From NCBI RefSeq assembly GCF_035222375.1, contig NC_085891.1, positions 1 through 64,000 of the forward strand: a stretch of 64,000 bases of DNA, in the 5' to 3' direction. The position numbers and the translations under genes are program-made. Every line of letters begins with the position of its first letter. Within the stretch, counting starts at the first letter, position 1. Positions 31,435 through 42,244 of this stretch are shown here, piece after piece. Under the pieces are notes generated by a model. It was not told the DNA's origin. It saw nothing but the letters and a program-made list of their open reading frames with translations, and ran no database searches. The stretch is from Podospora pseudocomata. Its lineage: Eukaryota; Ascomycota; Sordariomycetes; Sordariales; Podosporaceae.

Positions 31435-32547
31435 ATGAGCCCTTCCGACACTTCCTACAACTACTACTCCGACACCAGCACTGGGGCCTATTCCGAATCC
31501 GATCCTCGCAACTGCCTCATCTCTGGCTGCCGTCGCAAGCATGCCTTTGCCCGTGTGGGTGGACGCAAGATCTACTCCGAGTTTTGCAACGTCCACACCT
31601 GCGAGCGAACCTTTCCCCTTTCCAAGGGTCTCCACTGCCCTAACCCCAAAAGGGAGCATGAGCGTTTCTGCTCTGTCGATTTGAGCTGCGGCCACCCTGA
31701 CTGTTCGCAGACGGGCTCCTATTCATCGTCAGCAGAATGGACGCAGTACTTTTGCCCCCGTCACCGCTGCACCATGCGGGGGTGTCTTGCTGGATCGACC
31801 AATAAGAGGCAGCAGCAGAGATGCGACCTTCACATCTTGACCTGCAACGTGCCGCGGTGCGAGAGACCATGCTATGAGAACCGAGACGGGACCCTCGACA
31901 TTGTGTGCGCAGCCCACTACGGCAGCTTCAACTGCGCCTGGGCCGGGTGCGCGCGGAGGAAACCTGGATACGACACCAAGTACTGTCTAGAACACAAGTG
32001 CGCGTTTGGGGAATGCTCGCACGGCAGGGAAAGAGACGCAAAGTGGTGCAAGGAGCACAAATGTGCCATCTCGTCCTGTGATCGAGGGGTCAGGGAGAAC
32101 GGAGGGGTCATGTGCAAGGATCACGAGTGCAACAGCTCCCGATGCAGACTCCCAAGGATGACCGGGGTTGACTTTTGCACCGATCATGGATGCAAGGGGA
32201 AGAACTGCCGCTTTAAAGCGCGGTTTCCGGGAGGCTATTGCGAGGAGAGGCATGCTTGCATCGTGGGCATGTGCTCAAACCCCAGGTCAACCGTCATGAG
32301 CTCGACGCTGGGCATCTTCACAGACCGCTGTGTAGAGCATGATCGGCTGAACCGGGTGGGGAGGAGGCTGTCGACAAATGACATGCCCGAGAGAGAGCGG
32401 TGGGAGGGGCGCAGACATCGGTATTCCGACGACATCGAGTCGATGAGACGGAGGGAATTGGAAAGGTTACAGAAAGAGCAGAGAGAGCGCGAGGAGAGAG
32501 AGGCCCATGGACCAATGTATGCATACTCGGGCTGGGATCGGCGATGA
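31435..32547 (+). CDS. Tandem Cys-Cys-Cys-His repeat protein, unknown
   Basis: A single exon gives 370 aa. After a Ser/Tyr-rich N-terminus (about 20 residues) almost the whole protein, residues about 23-305, is built of about eleven short repeats of the form C-x4-C-x(8-18)-C-x2-H. Examples are CAFGECSHGRERDAKWCKEH and CAISSCDRG...CKDH. A few units vary: the second lacks the His and the tenth has it displaced. Each unit could bind one zinc ion or pair cysteines. There is no signal peptide, so an intracellular zinc-module array is the likelier reading. The C-terminus is a highly charged helix (RRRELERLQKEQREREERE). I do not recognise a named family. The ATG at 31435 was chosen as the first in frame; an upstream exon cannot be excluded. 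Confidence 0.78.
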   Translation: MSPSDTSYNYYSDTSTGAYSESDPRNCLISGCRRKHAFARVGGRKIYSEFCNVHTCERTFPLSKGLHCPNPKREHERFCSVDLSCGHPDCSQTGSYSSSAEWTQYFCPRHRCTMRGCLAGSTNKRQQQRCDLHILTCNVPRCERPCYENRDGTLDIVCAAHYGSFNCAWAGCARRKPGYDTKYCLEHKCAFGECSHGRERDAKWCKEHKCAISSCDRGVRENGGVMCKDHECNSSRCRLPRMTGVDFCTDHGCKGKNCRFKARFPGGYCEERHACIVGMCSNPRSTVMSSTLGIFTDRCVEHDRLNRVGRRLSTNDMPERERWEGRRHRYSDDIESMRRRELERLQKEQREREEREAHGPMYAYSGWDRR

Positions 32548-33086
32548 ATAACTTGAAGGGGAATCGGCAACGAATGGTTATTTTTTTAGTGTCCGAATGC
32601 ATTAGAATGGGGCATGAAAGGATGATACCCGGAAATAGTTGATACCTTGGGAGTGGGATCTGAATATACAGTCTTGTTGCTTTGTAACTGTTGATGCCTT
32701 TGCTTTTTGGTCTGTGATGCTGCAGCTTCCAGGTTGTCGGGTATCGATCCCGCCCTTTTTGCTCATCCGACGTCATCTCCCCCACAAACCACCTAATCGA
32801 TAAGGGAGACAGGGGTTTCCTTTCGGGTTGGGCGCCCTTTGCGTCCACGGGTGTCAGCTGCGCTTCGGAAGGGTCCAGGTCCCTGCTTGCGTTGTCGGCG
32901 CAGCAACATGCATTATCAGTGACACACCCACAACACCACAACACCACAACACCACAACACCGACCTCAACGTCAGTTTCTCTGTGCGAAGCTCCTGCAGC
33001 TTCTCGCACCGCTTTATCCTCCTCAAACCGGCACGTTTGCTTTCTACGCCTGCCATATATATCATTCCGACTCCAATACTGCAGCA
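32548..33086. other. Intergenic
   Basis: 539 bp between the Cys/His-repeat gene and the M28 aminopeptidase gene. It contains the CACAACAC microsatellite described separately and a TATATAT about 30 bp before the next ATG. Confidence 0.45.
32929..32960 (+). repeat. Microsatellite (CACAACAC)x4
   Basis: Four exact tandem copies of an 8-bp unit lie about 130 bp upstream of the M28 aminopeptidase start. Confidence 0.9.
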
Positions 33087-34691
33087 ATGCCTAGACTAAA
33101 GGCAATTGCCCTCCACGGACTGGCGGCCGCCGTAGGCGTGTCCGCCTTTGCTGTGCAGCAAAAACCAATCCTTCATGACCAGCAGGCCCAGGCGCCTATT
33201 GGTACCCACGGCGACAAGCCACTCGTCGATTCGGAAGCTCTCCAAGACACCATCAAAGCCGACAACCTTCTCGCCCGCGCCAAACACCTCTACAAGATCG
33301 CCAAGCTGTCCGAGGACAAGTTCGGCCGTCCCACGCGTGTTATCGGAAGTCCGGGCCACGAAGGCACCATCAAGTACATACAGAAAGCCCTCAATGCCGT
33401 CAGCGACTACTACACATTTGGTCTGCAGCCTTTCTCCGCCGTGTCGGGAACCATCTTCGAGAGCCGTCTGACCATCGACGACAAGCTGCCTTTCACCGCC
33501 TATCCTATGAGCCTGACGCCCCCGACTAAGAATAAGGAACCGGTGAACGGGAACCTGGTGCTCGTCTCGAACGAAGGCTGCAACGAAGAGGACTACCCCG
33601 AGGCTGTCTCAGGCAACATCGCTTTCATCAAGCGCGGTGTTTGCCCCTTTGGCACAAAGTCAGAGCTTGCTGGCAAGGCAGGCGCCATCGCTGCTGTGGT
33701 CTACAACTACGAAGACGCGCCTGTGGGAGGCACCCTCGGCACCCCGTCCAAAAACCACGTTGCTACCTTTGGCTTGTCTGGCAGGGAGGCCCGTCCCTAC
33801 GTCGAGAGACTCGAGACGGGTAAGACGATCGCCGCCACCGCTTACATTGACGCCGTCGTGAACCAGATCGTGACCAACAACATCATTGCCCAAACAAAAG
33901 GAGGAGATCAAGAAAACTGCGTCATGCTTGGAGGCCACAGTGATTCTGTTGGGGAGGGCCCCGGCATCAATGATGACGGATCAGGAAGCCTGGCTCTTTT
34001 GGAGGTTGCTTTGAACCTGGCCAACTTCTCTGTCAACAACTGCGTGCGTTTTGCATGGTGGTCTGCCGAAGAGGAAGGCTTGCTGGGCTCTGATCACTAT
34101 GTTAGTGTCTTGGCTCCCGAGGAGAACAAGAAGATCCGTCTGTTCATGGACTATGACATGCTGGCCAGCCCCAACTTTGCATACCAAGTCTACGATGCTC
34201 GAGACGCGGTCAATCCAGTTGGCTCGCAAGCGCTTCGCGACCTGTACGTCGACTGGTACACCAAGCACGGACTCAACTACACCTTTATCCCCTTCGATGG
34301 ACGCAGTGATTATGATGGTTTCATCCGGCACGGTATCCCCGCGGGTGGTATTGCTACCGGCGCCGAAGGCATCAAATCCAGGGCTGAGGCTCGGATGTTT
34401 GGCGGCGAGTATGGTGTTCCATACGATGTCTGCTATCATGAGCTCTGTGATGATATCCAGAATCTGAACCTCACAGCTTGGGAGATCAACACCAAGGTAT
34501 GTATTGACCCACAACAACGAAAAGATGACACACGTATTAATGCTCGGCTTTAGTTGGTTGCCCACTCGGTTGCTACATTTGCTACTTCTTTTGATGGCTT
34601 CCCCAAGAGAACGCTTGACGAGGAGCAGTTCGCTACCACAAACATGTATCACGAGCAGACAAAGTATCATGGTGACAAGCTTTTTGTCTGA
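33087..34691 (+). CDS. M28 aminopeptidase with PA domain (Lap2/ApY-like)
   Basis: Predicted 515-aa secreted or vacuolar aminopeptidase. Exons are 33087-34496 and 34554-34691 with a 57-bp intron. A signal peptide (LHGLAAAVGVSA), a propeptide-like segment and a PA domain (NIAFIKRGVCPFGTKSELAGKAG) precede the M28 catalytic core. Zinc ligands and catalytic residues are in place: GGHSDSV (His), GINDDGSG (Asp), SAEEEGLLGS (Glu pair), FMDYDML (Asp) and CYHELCDD (His). The second exon supplies VAHSVATFATSFDGFPKR. By family it releases leucine and other N-terminal residues from peptides. A TATATAT about 30 bp before the ATG is too close to be the promoter TATA. Confidence 0.92.
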
Positions 34692-36933
34692 GCTCATTTC
34701 TTTCGCACCCTTTCCTAGGTAGGTAATTGATGCATAAGAGGAGTTTCTACAGGAGAAGGCATACATTACAATGGCATAATGTTAGTAAATAACATTAAAT
34801 TTAATAGAGTGAGACTGCATTACTTTGTCATATTCACCGCCTGTTTTTGATCCGGCTGTTTTGTGCTAACAGCTATGCGATCCAGAACCTGGATGGTCAG
34901 ATGGAGACAAAGTTAGGCCGATAGTTGGGACTTGGACATACACTCCTGAGCCTAAATGAGAAGGTATGTAGACGAGTACTGCAGATCATGGAAGAAACCG
35001 GTAGACAACACAGATGGGTGTTCTGTGGTGAAACAGTACCAGCGCGCCAGTCAACTGGACCTCCCAAAACAGGGTCTCAGCACCGAAGCGTTGGCCCGGT
35101 GGTTCGGCAAGTGTCACCCCCCCAAAAGCTGTCAAATAACAGGAAACGACGCGAATCTTAGGCGTAAGACATCGATATCGGACGGTTCCACCCGAAGTTC
35201 CCCCTCACTCCCACCCTCCCTTCGGTAACGGTAACAGGGTACGGTCTCCAAGGAGGGTTTTGCAGAACTGTCGCCAAGGCCAAGGGCACAATATTCACCA
35301 TGCAAGTCAACTAAAGAGCGCTGAGGCCATGCCACAAGAGACGTAGCTGGAATCAATCGAGGTTGAACAGGTGCTAAGCAGGTTGGTCATTGGAGCTAGT
35401 CATCACGATCAATGGCGATGGGTTATCTCGCCAGGTGCTCTCGTTCAGCAGAGAGATAGGATAAGAGAATGCGGGGAGGGTAGGGGACTTAAGATTGGGG
35501 TCATGCAGCACCTGGCGATGGTCCCTGCGCCCTGCATGAGATATCAACACATGCCGAACCTTTCACCGGCATTAGGACCAATGGAGGACAGCTGTTGCCC
35601 AATCGATACGCCACAACCCTTTAAAACCCCCACGCTCCCGTCCCCAAGCTTCAAGACACTGTCGACTCGTGGCACACTCTGGGCTGAAATCGATACCACA
35701 AGACGATCAAGGCATCAGAACCTCTCAGTCAGCCAGTTCAATACTAGCTAGAACTCCTAGGAGTTTTTGAAGGCCTTGCTTCTATTCCATCTTTGCCCGC
35801 CGTATGATTCCCCGGTTTTACCTTTTGGTCGGGTTTATGCCCCCAGCTGCATGCCAGTCCAATATCTGCAGGGCACTTGGGGTTGCATCTCATCTCTATC
35901 GGTGCATGGGAATTGCCAACCTCGCATTGGTTGGACTGCTACAGCAGAGTCAACATCCACCCGCACCAGCTGCGGGAGCTTCAAGGGAGTAGCCGAGTAG
36001 AACATTCCTCTTGGCTTCGAAATCCAGTCCATCCATCCTGAATCCCCCAGAATCCCATGTTTAGCTCTCCAGGTGATTCCTGTGCACTTCCTGGAACCCC
36101 ACATTCCACCTCTCAATTGCCGGTAAAGCAATAGGTGTGTAACTCTCAGCATTGCCAAAATCATATCACACTTGACACATGTTTACATATAACACAAGGG
36201 CCAGACTAAGTACCAAACGGTGCCTACCGCACCAGGCGACAAACACCTCCCCAGTTCCGTCAGACGGGCATTTTTGTGTCCGACTCTCAAAGACATCAGG
36301 TTGCGCCTACATGCCACACTCAAACCACTTGGCAAGCAGCAGATAACAATGACAACCCACTGTAACAAGCCGCAAGAGATATTCTATGCATGTCAAGTCG
36401 GCCTCCAACCTGGTCTCATTGATAAGGTCCAAGTACACCCCGCGCCTGTGGTGAACCTTTTGGGCCGCCGTGTCCTGCCAAGAGATGTTTGGCGATTTTC
36501 AGATTGACCAGAAATCTACATGTCAATGTCAGGATGATCCGAGTGAGCTCTTTGTACCTGCCCCTTGCAGATGTATCTGGGGTTGACAACCCCCCATCTC
36601 AGACAAGCTACCACTGCAGCCAAGGATACTTGCAGGTAGGATGGTGGGATGTGGGAAGGAAACATCTCCACACCAAAGGCCACACCCTCAACCCTCTCTG
36701 CGTGAGTGGACGGATAAGCCTCGGTGTGCCTGACGGGGTGAATCGTCAGATACAGGAGGAGCTTTTCAGCAGACCATGCAACTTGCCCCTGTGTGGATGA
36801 TGGCCCTCCTCGCTTTGCCCTGGCAGGCTGGTGATTAAGGGTATATAAGAACAACCCTTTCTCCCTCTCCCCACCCATCAAACCTGCTCTAAAACTTTAT
36901 CCTCCAGTATTTGTCCTAATCCCACCACCCAAC
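34692..36933. other. Long intergenic region
   Basis: 2.24 kb, the largest gene-free stretch among the host genes. CCTAGGTAGGT lies at 34714-34724. No frame shows a recognisable product. A non-coding RNA cannot be judged from sequence alone. Confidence 0.45.
36842..36848 (+). promoter_or_regulatory. TATA box and pyrimidine-rich start region
   Basis: TATATAA lies 86 bp before the ATG at 36934. A CT-rich tract (36856-36878) follows, the typical layout of a strong fungal promoter. Confidence 0.6.
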
Positions 36934-37859
36934 ATGCAGATCAAGTCGCTCGCCCTCTTTGCCACCGCCGCCTTGGCCGCTGTCAATGAGCCCTGTGTTG
37001 GTTCTGGCGGAAGAGCTGGTATGTTCCGAGTCCTCAGTTGCCACACTGCGAAGGAGTGTAACCCAGCCCCCATACACCTAAATGCTGACATCATGAAGGC
37101 GTCTGCGTCACCACGTCGACTTGCTCATCATCTGGCGGCATTACCATTGATGGAGCGTGCCCGTCTGATGCTTCCAATGTCAAGTGCTGCACCAAGGCTT
37201 CCTGCCCCAACGGTTCCGCTGGCAACTGTCGTTGGGCATCGGACTGCGCAGGGAGCACACTGACTGGTCTTTGCCCGGGACCTGCGCAGATGAGATGCTG
37301 CTCTTCTTCTGCCACCGGCTTCGGAGGGTATTCTGCCCCAGCTATCCCCGCCGTCGGGGCCTGCAAGGCCGTGGCTGTTGAGGGTGCCAAGAAGGTTGTC
37401 GCTGCCTTCCCCGGCAGAGTCAGACAGATTTACTGCACCCGGGCTTGCGCCTGTCCCGGTACTTCGGATCACTGCTGCGGCAAGGCGATCGATTACATGT
37501 GCTCTGATGCTGGTGGTGTAAGTGCCCCTCTGAGACTTTGGCTTCGATGTTGAGCTTGCACTGACCTGAGACTCCCCGGTAGGTTCCCACCATGTCCGGC
37601 CGCCAGCTCGCTGAGTGGGCCATGAACAACCGTGCCAGCTTGAACCTCAAGTATATCATCTGGGGCCAGCGCATCTGGAGTCCTAGTGATGGTGTCAAGG
37701 CCTGGACCAGCTGGCGCGCCATGGAGGATCGTGGAGATGTCACCCAAAACCACTGGTAAGCATCAAAGTTCACTAGCCCGGGAGCCAAGTATCAATGGCA
37801 AGCGAGGACGAGGATCTAATACAGGATACAGGGACCACGTTCACATCAGCTTCAACTAG
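36934..37859 (+). CDS. Secreted Cys-rich protein with M15/VldE-like C-terminal domain
   Basis: Four exons (36934-37018, 37099-37517, 37583-37755, 37832-37859) separated by introns of 80, 65 and 76 bp give 234 aa. A signal peptide (LALFATAALAAV) is followed by a Cys-rich module of about 75 residues with an eight-cysteine pattern that includes KCCTK and RCCSSS. The C-terminal domain begins near residue 105 (FPGRVRQIYCTRACACPG). It ends in the splice-restored WDHVHISF, which resembles the HxH zinc-binding end of M15-type D,D-peptidases and a fungal-bacterial extracellular domain seen in ARB-type proteins. A role on bacterial cell wall is possible but inferred. Every splice junction keeps frame, including the tiny last exon. 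Confidence 0.75.
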
Positions 37860-38516
37860 GCGGAGTTCGGTCGAGTACAGTCAAATCACATGACTCTTTG
37901 ATATCTTTGTACCTAGCTGTCCCCATACAACAGCCACCGCCCTCTTAGCATCAAGACCAATGGCGTGCTAATTCAGACTTTATACATGTTCTCGTCACAA
38001 TCACACTGGCTGTTCGATGCATGCGGTTTGGGAAAAGAAGGTGGGGTCAACATGCAATCATCTAGGACCACCAATAGTCGCGCCACGGCCATGCAGCCGG
38101 CGCCTAATCACAAATAAAAAGCTGATTCGTGTGCCGTTTCTGAGTGAAGGCTGCGACGCTAACCTCGACGAACACCATCTCCCCATCGATATCGATACCG
38201 GGCCAGGTCCCAGCAGCATTGGGGCCTATCACGGGATTTGGGAGTTACACAGAGTCTTTCCACTTCCGGTCGGTACTACAGCTGCCAGCGAACAGATGAT
38301 GTAAATACCCCGCCTCTCTTCCTGAATACCGTTAGGTCCCAAGAAACTAGGTTCGGTCCGCTTTAGTTCTTACAACACAACGTATATTAATCATCACCGC
38401 CCCTGTTCAACCTGTCCTTGAACTTGTCAACTTGTCAGGCTGTCGACCTATCGACGTTGTGGATATCCTAGCCCGCCAGTTTAAATAAATCTCACGATCC
38501 CCTCTCGAAATCCAGG
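37860..38516. other. Intergenic
   Basis: 657 bp. The last 150 bp before the epoxide hydrolase include ACGTATATTAATC near 38379 and short CTTGTCAACCTG-like repeats. No gene seen. Confidence 0.45.
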
Positions 38517-40015
38517 ATGGACCTCACTGATCACCCACAATCATCCAGCAAGCCAACAGGCACTGCCAGCAAGATGGCTCTCAACCTCTCTTCGTTTGGG
38601 ATTCTCCCACCGGGAATCCTGACCCAGCCGACACCCTTCTCACTCAACGTTTCTATGAGAGATATCCATCGCCTCTCGGCCCAAGTCGACCAGGCCAACA
38701 TCGCTGTGCCTCAGTATTATAATACCCACGCGGACCCTGTCAATGGAACGTACGGGGTTTCCCGCTCCTGGCTTCTCGATGCCCAGCAAATCTGGCTCTC
38801 CGAATTTGACTGGCGCGCGCACGAGGAACAACAAAACAAGTTCCCCAACTTCCGCATCAACGTCACTCTCCCGTCAGACGGACAGGTTTTCGACCTCCAC
38901 TTTGCCGCCTTGTTCTCCAAGCGTGAGGATGCCGTCCCCATCACCCTTCTCCATGGCTGGCCCGGGTCCTGGATGGAGTTTCTCCCAGTCATGGAACTTT
39001 TGGTGGAGAAGTACACCGCCGACACTCTCCCCTACCACGTTGTTGTCCCGTCCATCCCTGATTACGGCCTCAGTTTCCGCCCCGAGGAGACCAAGGAGCT
39101 GACCATGGCAACCGCGGGCGAGGCCATCAACTCTCTTATGGTTCAATTGGGCTTCAATGGATATGTGGCACAGGGAGGAGATGTTGGCAGCTTCCTGTCA
39201 CAGGTGCTGAGCCATCATGACGAGTGCAAGGCTTACCATTGTTTGTGTCCCCTTTGAGCCCCCCCTGGCGTACCGTACTAATGAGCAAAAAAAAGTAAAC
39301 ATGTTTTTCATGACATCCCAACAGCAATCCTCCGTCGCTCATCTGAATATCTCGGCCGAAGAACAAGCAAAGGTGGACTACGCTGCGGCTTGGGCCACCA
39401 CCGGTAACGCCTACGCTGTCGAGCATGGAACCCGCCCTTCGACCATTTCCCTGGTGCTTCAGACCAACCCAGTTGCAATGCTAGCCTGGTACGAACAGGA
39501 CCCCCAAAAATATGCTGCTCCGTCCGCCTGCTTTGCTTTTGCTAACACATCTCGACCGACAAGGATGGGTGAAAAGTTGATTGAATGGTCCGACAACAGA
39601 CACTCCCCGTTCCCATCTATCGACACCATTCTCTCGTTTGTCTCGTACTATTGGTTGACCAACTCGTATGCCCGGTCAATGTGGGCGTATTCCGAACTGA
39701 CCAGCGTTGTTGGCGGTGAGCTTCCGCCATACAACCCTTCGTTGACAAAACCCATGGGCTACTCGTGCTTCCCGGTGGAGATTGCCACGCTTCCTGAATC
39801 TTGGGCTAGAGAGCTGTTCCCAAATTTGGTATTTTATGGAGTTCATGAAAAGGTATGTCGCAGCAACAGGCCGCAGTTGGTGTGAGGAGTGCTGACTTGC
39901 GACAAATGCAAAACAGGGCGGCCACTTTGCGGCACTGCAAGCCCCCAAGGCATTCTTGAGTGATATTGAGCAGTTTTTGGCGATTGTGAAGGACACTGTG
40001 CTAGGATCAGCTTAA
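38517..40015 (+). CDS. Epoxide hydrolase, alpha/beta fold with EHN domain
   Basis: Three exons (38517-39240, 39296-39852, 39917-40015) give 459 aa. The first intron has a perfect ACTAAT branch site and an acceptor right after an A-run, which restores AYHLNMFF. The N-terminal EHN-type region (PFSLNVSMRDIHRLSAQVD, WRAHEEQQNKFPNFR) precedes the fold. HGWPGS is the oxyanion motif, GGDVGS carries the nucleophile Asp and EKGGHFAA supplies the catalytic His. A lid tyrosine is likely in the Tyr-rich helices. It hydrolyses epoxides to diols. There is no signal peptide, so it is cytosolic or microsomal. An in-frame ATG at 38574 is an alternative start that trims a polar N-terminus. Confidence 0.9.
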
Positions 40016-40301
40016 GCTGCACATAAGCTTTCAATGACATTGCTCGGAAATAGTGGATGACCATTGGACTTGGACTGGATATATGGTGGGTAGTTACCTA
40101 CTTCACAAAATAATTGTAGATACACGTATGTAGTTTCATACAGTCTCATGCGTGGATGAGTTAAATGTTGCGGGCGGTTGTTCTGTTGGTTTACCTTCAT
40201 CCCCAGAGCTCTGACTTGTTGGATCTGTGTCTATGGAACAAATGGCTCTTCCATCTAACCATGCAACAGGGCGAGATCTATCTTTGGCCTGCCATGCCCT
40301 C

Positions 40302-41369
40302 CTAACAAGCAGGGTTGTTGTGTGTGATAAAGCCCAACCTCCATGGCAATGCATTGTACTCCCCACCAGCACTTGGATCCATCCCTTGGTACATGAACCG
40401 GATATTACATGGATCAATCAGCAGCTTCTCGTCCACCGTCCCGTCCCTGATAATCTCCCCATGACTGATGCTTTTCGTCCAGACATCCCCATCGAACTGA
40501 ACATTGTTGCTTCTTGCCCATGGGTTTTGCTCCGTGTTGGCTAGCCCCTGCCATGGCCCCCTGATGGAATCTGCCGTCCAAGACCTGAACCACCGGTGAC
40601 CGTCGGTTCCAATGGCTTCGACCAGCAGCAAATATTTGCCATCGGGAAGCGAATACACGCACGCTGCCTCAAAAAGGTCGTTGCGATTGTCCTGCATGGC
40701 AATTACGGGTTGGCTCATGCCGTTGGGAAATTGTTCAAGGCTGGTTTCAGATCGGTAGAGCTGCCCGTTGTCGTCTGATGAAAATAGATGACAGCTTGCC
40801 GGATCGCAGATGACCCACATGTCAACCCAGTACCCGTCCCCAATGTTTTGTTCGATAATCTTGGGCATCCCATCTGGATAGAAGACCTTGGGAGCAGTCC
40901 AGCCCTTGGGATTGTTGATGTCTGGGTTTGTGGAGTACGCAGCGTTTCCGTTCTGGTAAACGAGATACCAGAGTTTGTGAGGCGCGAACCAAAAGACCTG
41001 AGGAGCTGCACGATAACCGGTCCCAAGAGGGGCTTGATCCAGGTAGTAAAAAGTGGCATTAGGCGCATCGGCCCAGTCGGCAAAGGTAAAGTAAACCAGG
41101 TTGTAGCCAGCGGACTGAGCGGTAGAAGCAAATACGTGGTGGGTTCCGTTGATCAGGATGATAGTTGGGTCTTTGATTCCGGCGATCCCCCGACCGTCGT
41201 TCTTGGGGCCGACAAGAGGTCCAGTGGAGGTCCACTGCCATGTTGTGGGCAGGTCACTGGGAGGTTGGTTTGACAGCTGGACAATGGAGACATCTGGCCC
41301 AGCTGACAGGGAAGAAGGAAGAGCAGTAGCAGAGGCCCATAAACAGGCGAAGAGAGCGGAAGGGCGCAT
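40302..41369 (-). CDS. GH62 alpha-L-arabinofuranosidase
   Basis: A single exon gives 355 aa. The signal peptide (MRPSALFACLWASATALPSS) is followed by a linker and a GH62 five-bladed propeller. Family signatures are visible: IKDPTIIL (base Asp), THHVFAST, WVDMWVICDPASCHLFS, DDNGQLYRSET, FEAACVYSL and GEIIRDG. Together these cover the acid, base and substrate-binding loops. The enzyme removes single arabinose side chains from arabinoxylan. There is no CBM. It is transcribed away from the GH43 gene at 42245, so the two share an 875-bp promoter region. Convergent 3' end with the epoxide hydrolase, 286 bp apart. Confidence 0.93.
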   Translation of the reverse strand: MRPSALFACLWASATALPSSLSAGPDVSIVQLSNQPPSDLPTTWQWTSTGPLVGPKNDGRGIAGIKDPTIILINGTHHVFASTAQSAGYNLVYFTFADWADAPNATFYYLDQAPLGTGYRAAPQVFWFAPHKLWYLVYQNGNAAYSTNPDINNPKGWTAPKVFYPDGMPKIIEQNIGDGYWVDMWVICDPASCHLFSSDDNGQLYRSETSLEQFPNGMSQPVIAMQDNRNDLFEAACVYSLPDGKYLLLVEAIGTDGHRWFRSWTADSIRGPWQGLANTEQNPWARSNNVQFDGDVWTKSISHGEIIRDGTVDEKLLIDPCNIRFMYQGMDPSAGGEYNALPWRLGFITHNNPAC

Positions 41370-42244
41370 GCTGCCTAGCTGTTGTAGAAAGGTACCTATC
41401 TAGACACGGGGCTGGCGGCGAAAGAAGCTGACGAACTGAGCCTTTCGTCGACTTCGAAAGCGGACAGTCTTTTAAGAAAGAATGTTTGGAAGCCAAAATA
41501 TAGACGGGGGTCAAGTTTAACATTCGTGGCAAATACTTGGTTCGCTAGCAATACAACTTGAGCTATGATCGCCAAGGCTGAACATTAAAAACAATCCCGC
41601 CCTTGAGAATCAGCATGCAATATAATATACCCAGTCTCACTCTAGTGCTATGCAGCCTCCTCATCTGATTCCGAAGTTCGGGTTTCCTACCTGATATCAA
41701 CCATGATCGCAAAAGTCGGGCATGAATGTAACCTTGCCAGGTTCAACAGTGCTGGCAAAAGGCAAGGTACCGATCCGGTCAATAAGGGAAGTAGCCGAGA
41801 ACAACTACACAAATTAATTCCGCCTATAGTTGATGAGAAATCATAGTTAAGGTAGTGGCGCCCCAATCGGTCATTCGATGCTGCAACGGATCTACTTGCC
41901 TGATGCCCCAAAAGGCTGGGGTACCTTGAAAGCAATGTAACTCTGATCCCACTCCATCGTTCATTGGTGCGCGTCAATGTTCAAGCCAGGGCTCGTAGGT
42001 ACTATATTTTCGGCATCACTGCCAATATACCTTCTTCTACCCATTCAACCGAGGGCGAAGAGTGTATGTGTGACTGTTACAATGCGGATGATCATTGGAG
42101 AGACCGGGGAATTGCCTTTCCGTCAAGGTATCTCTTCATGTCGTGCAACTGAAGGCTATTTGAAAGAGCCATCTGCTCCTGCAGACCATGGCTATCTATC
42201 ATGTGTTTCAAACTGCGACCGCTTCCAAGTAAACGAAGTACGAT
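41370..42244. promoter_or_regulatory. Shared divergent promoter of GH62 and GH43
   Basis: 875 bp between two divergently transcribed hemicellulase genes. Sequences fitting the XlnR/Xyr1 consensus GGCTRR occur near 41410 (GGCTGG), 41575 (GGCTGA) and 41911 (GGCTGG). A CreA-type CTGGGG overlaps the last. Such short sites are frequent by chance, so regulation is inferred from arrangement more than from sites. Confidence 0.4.
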
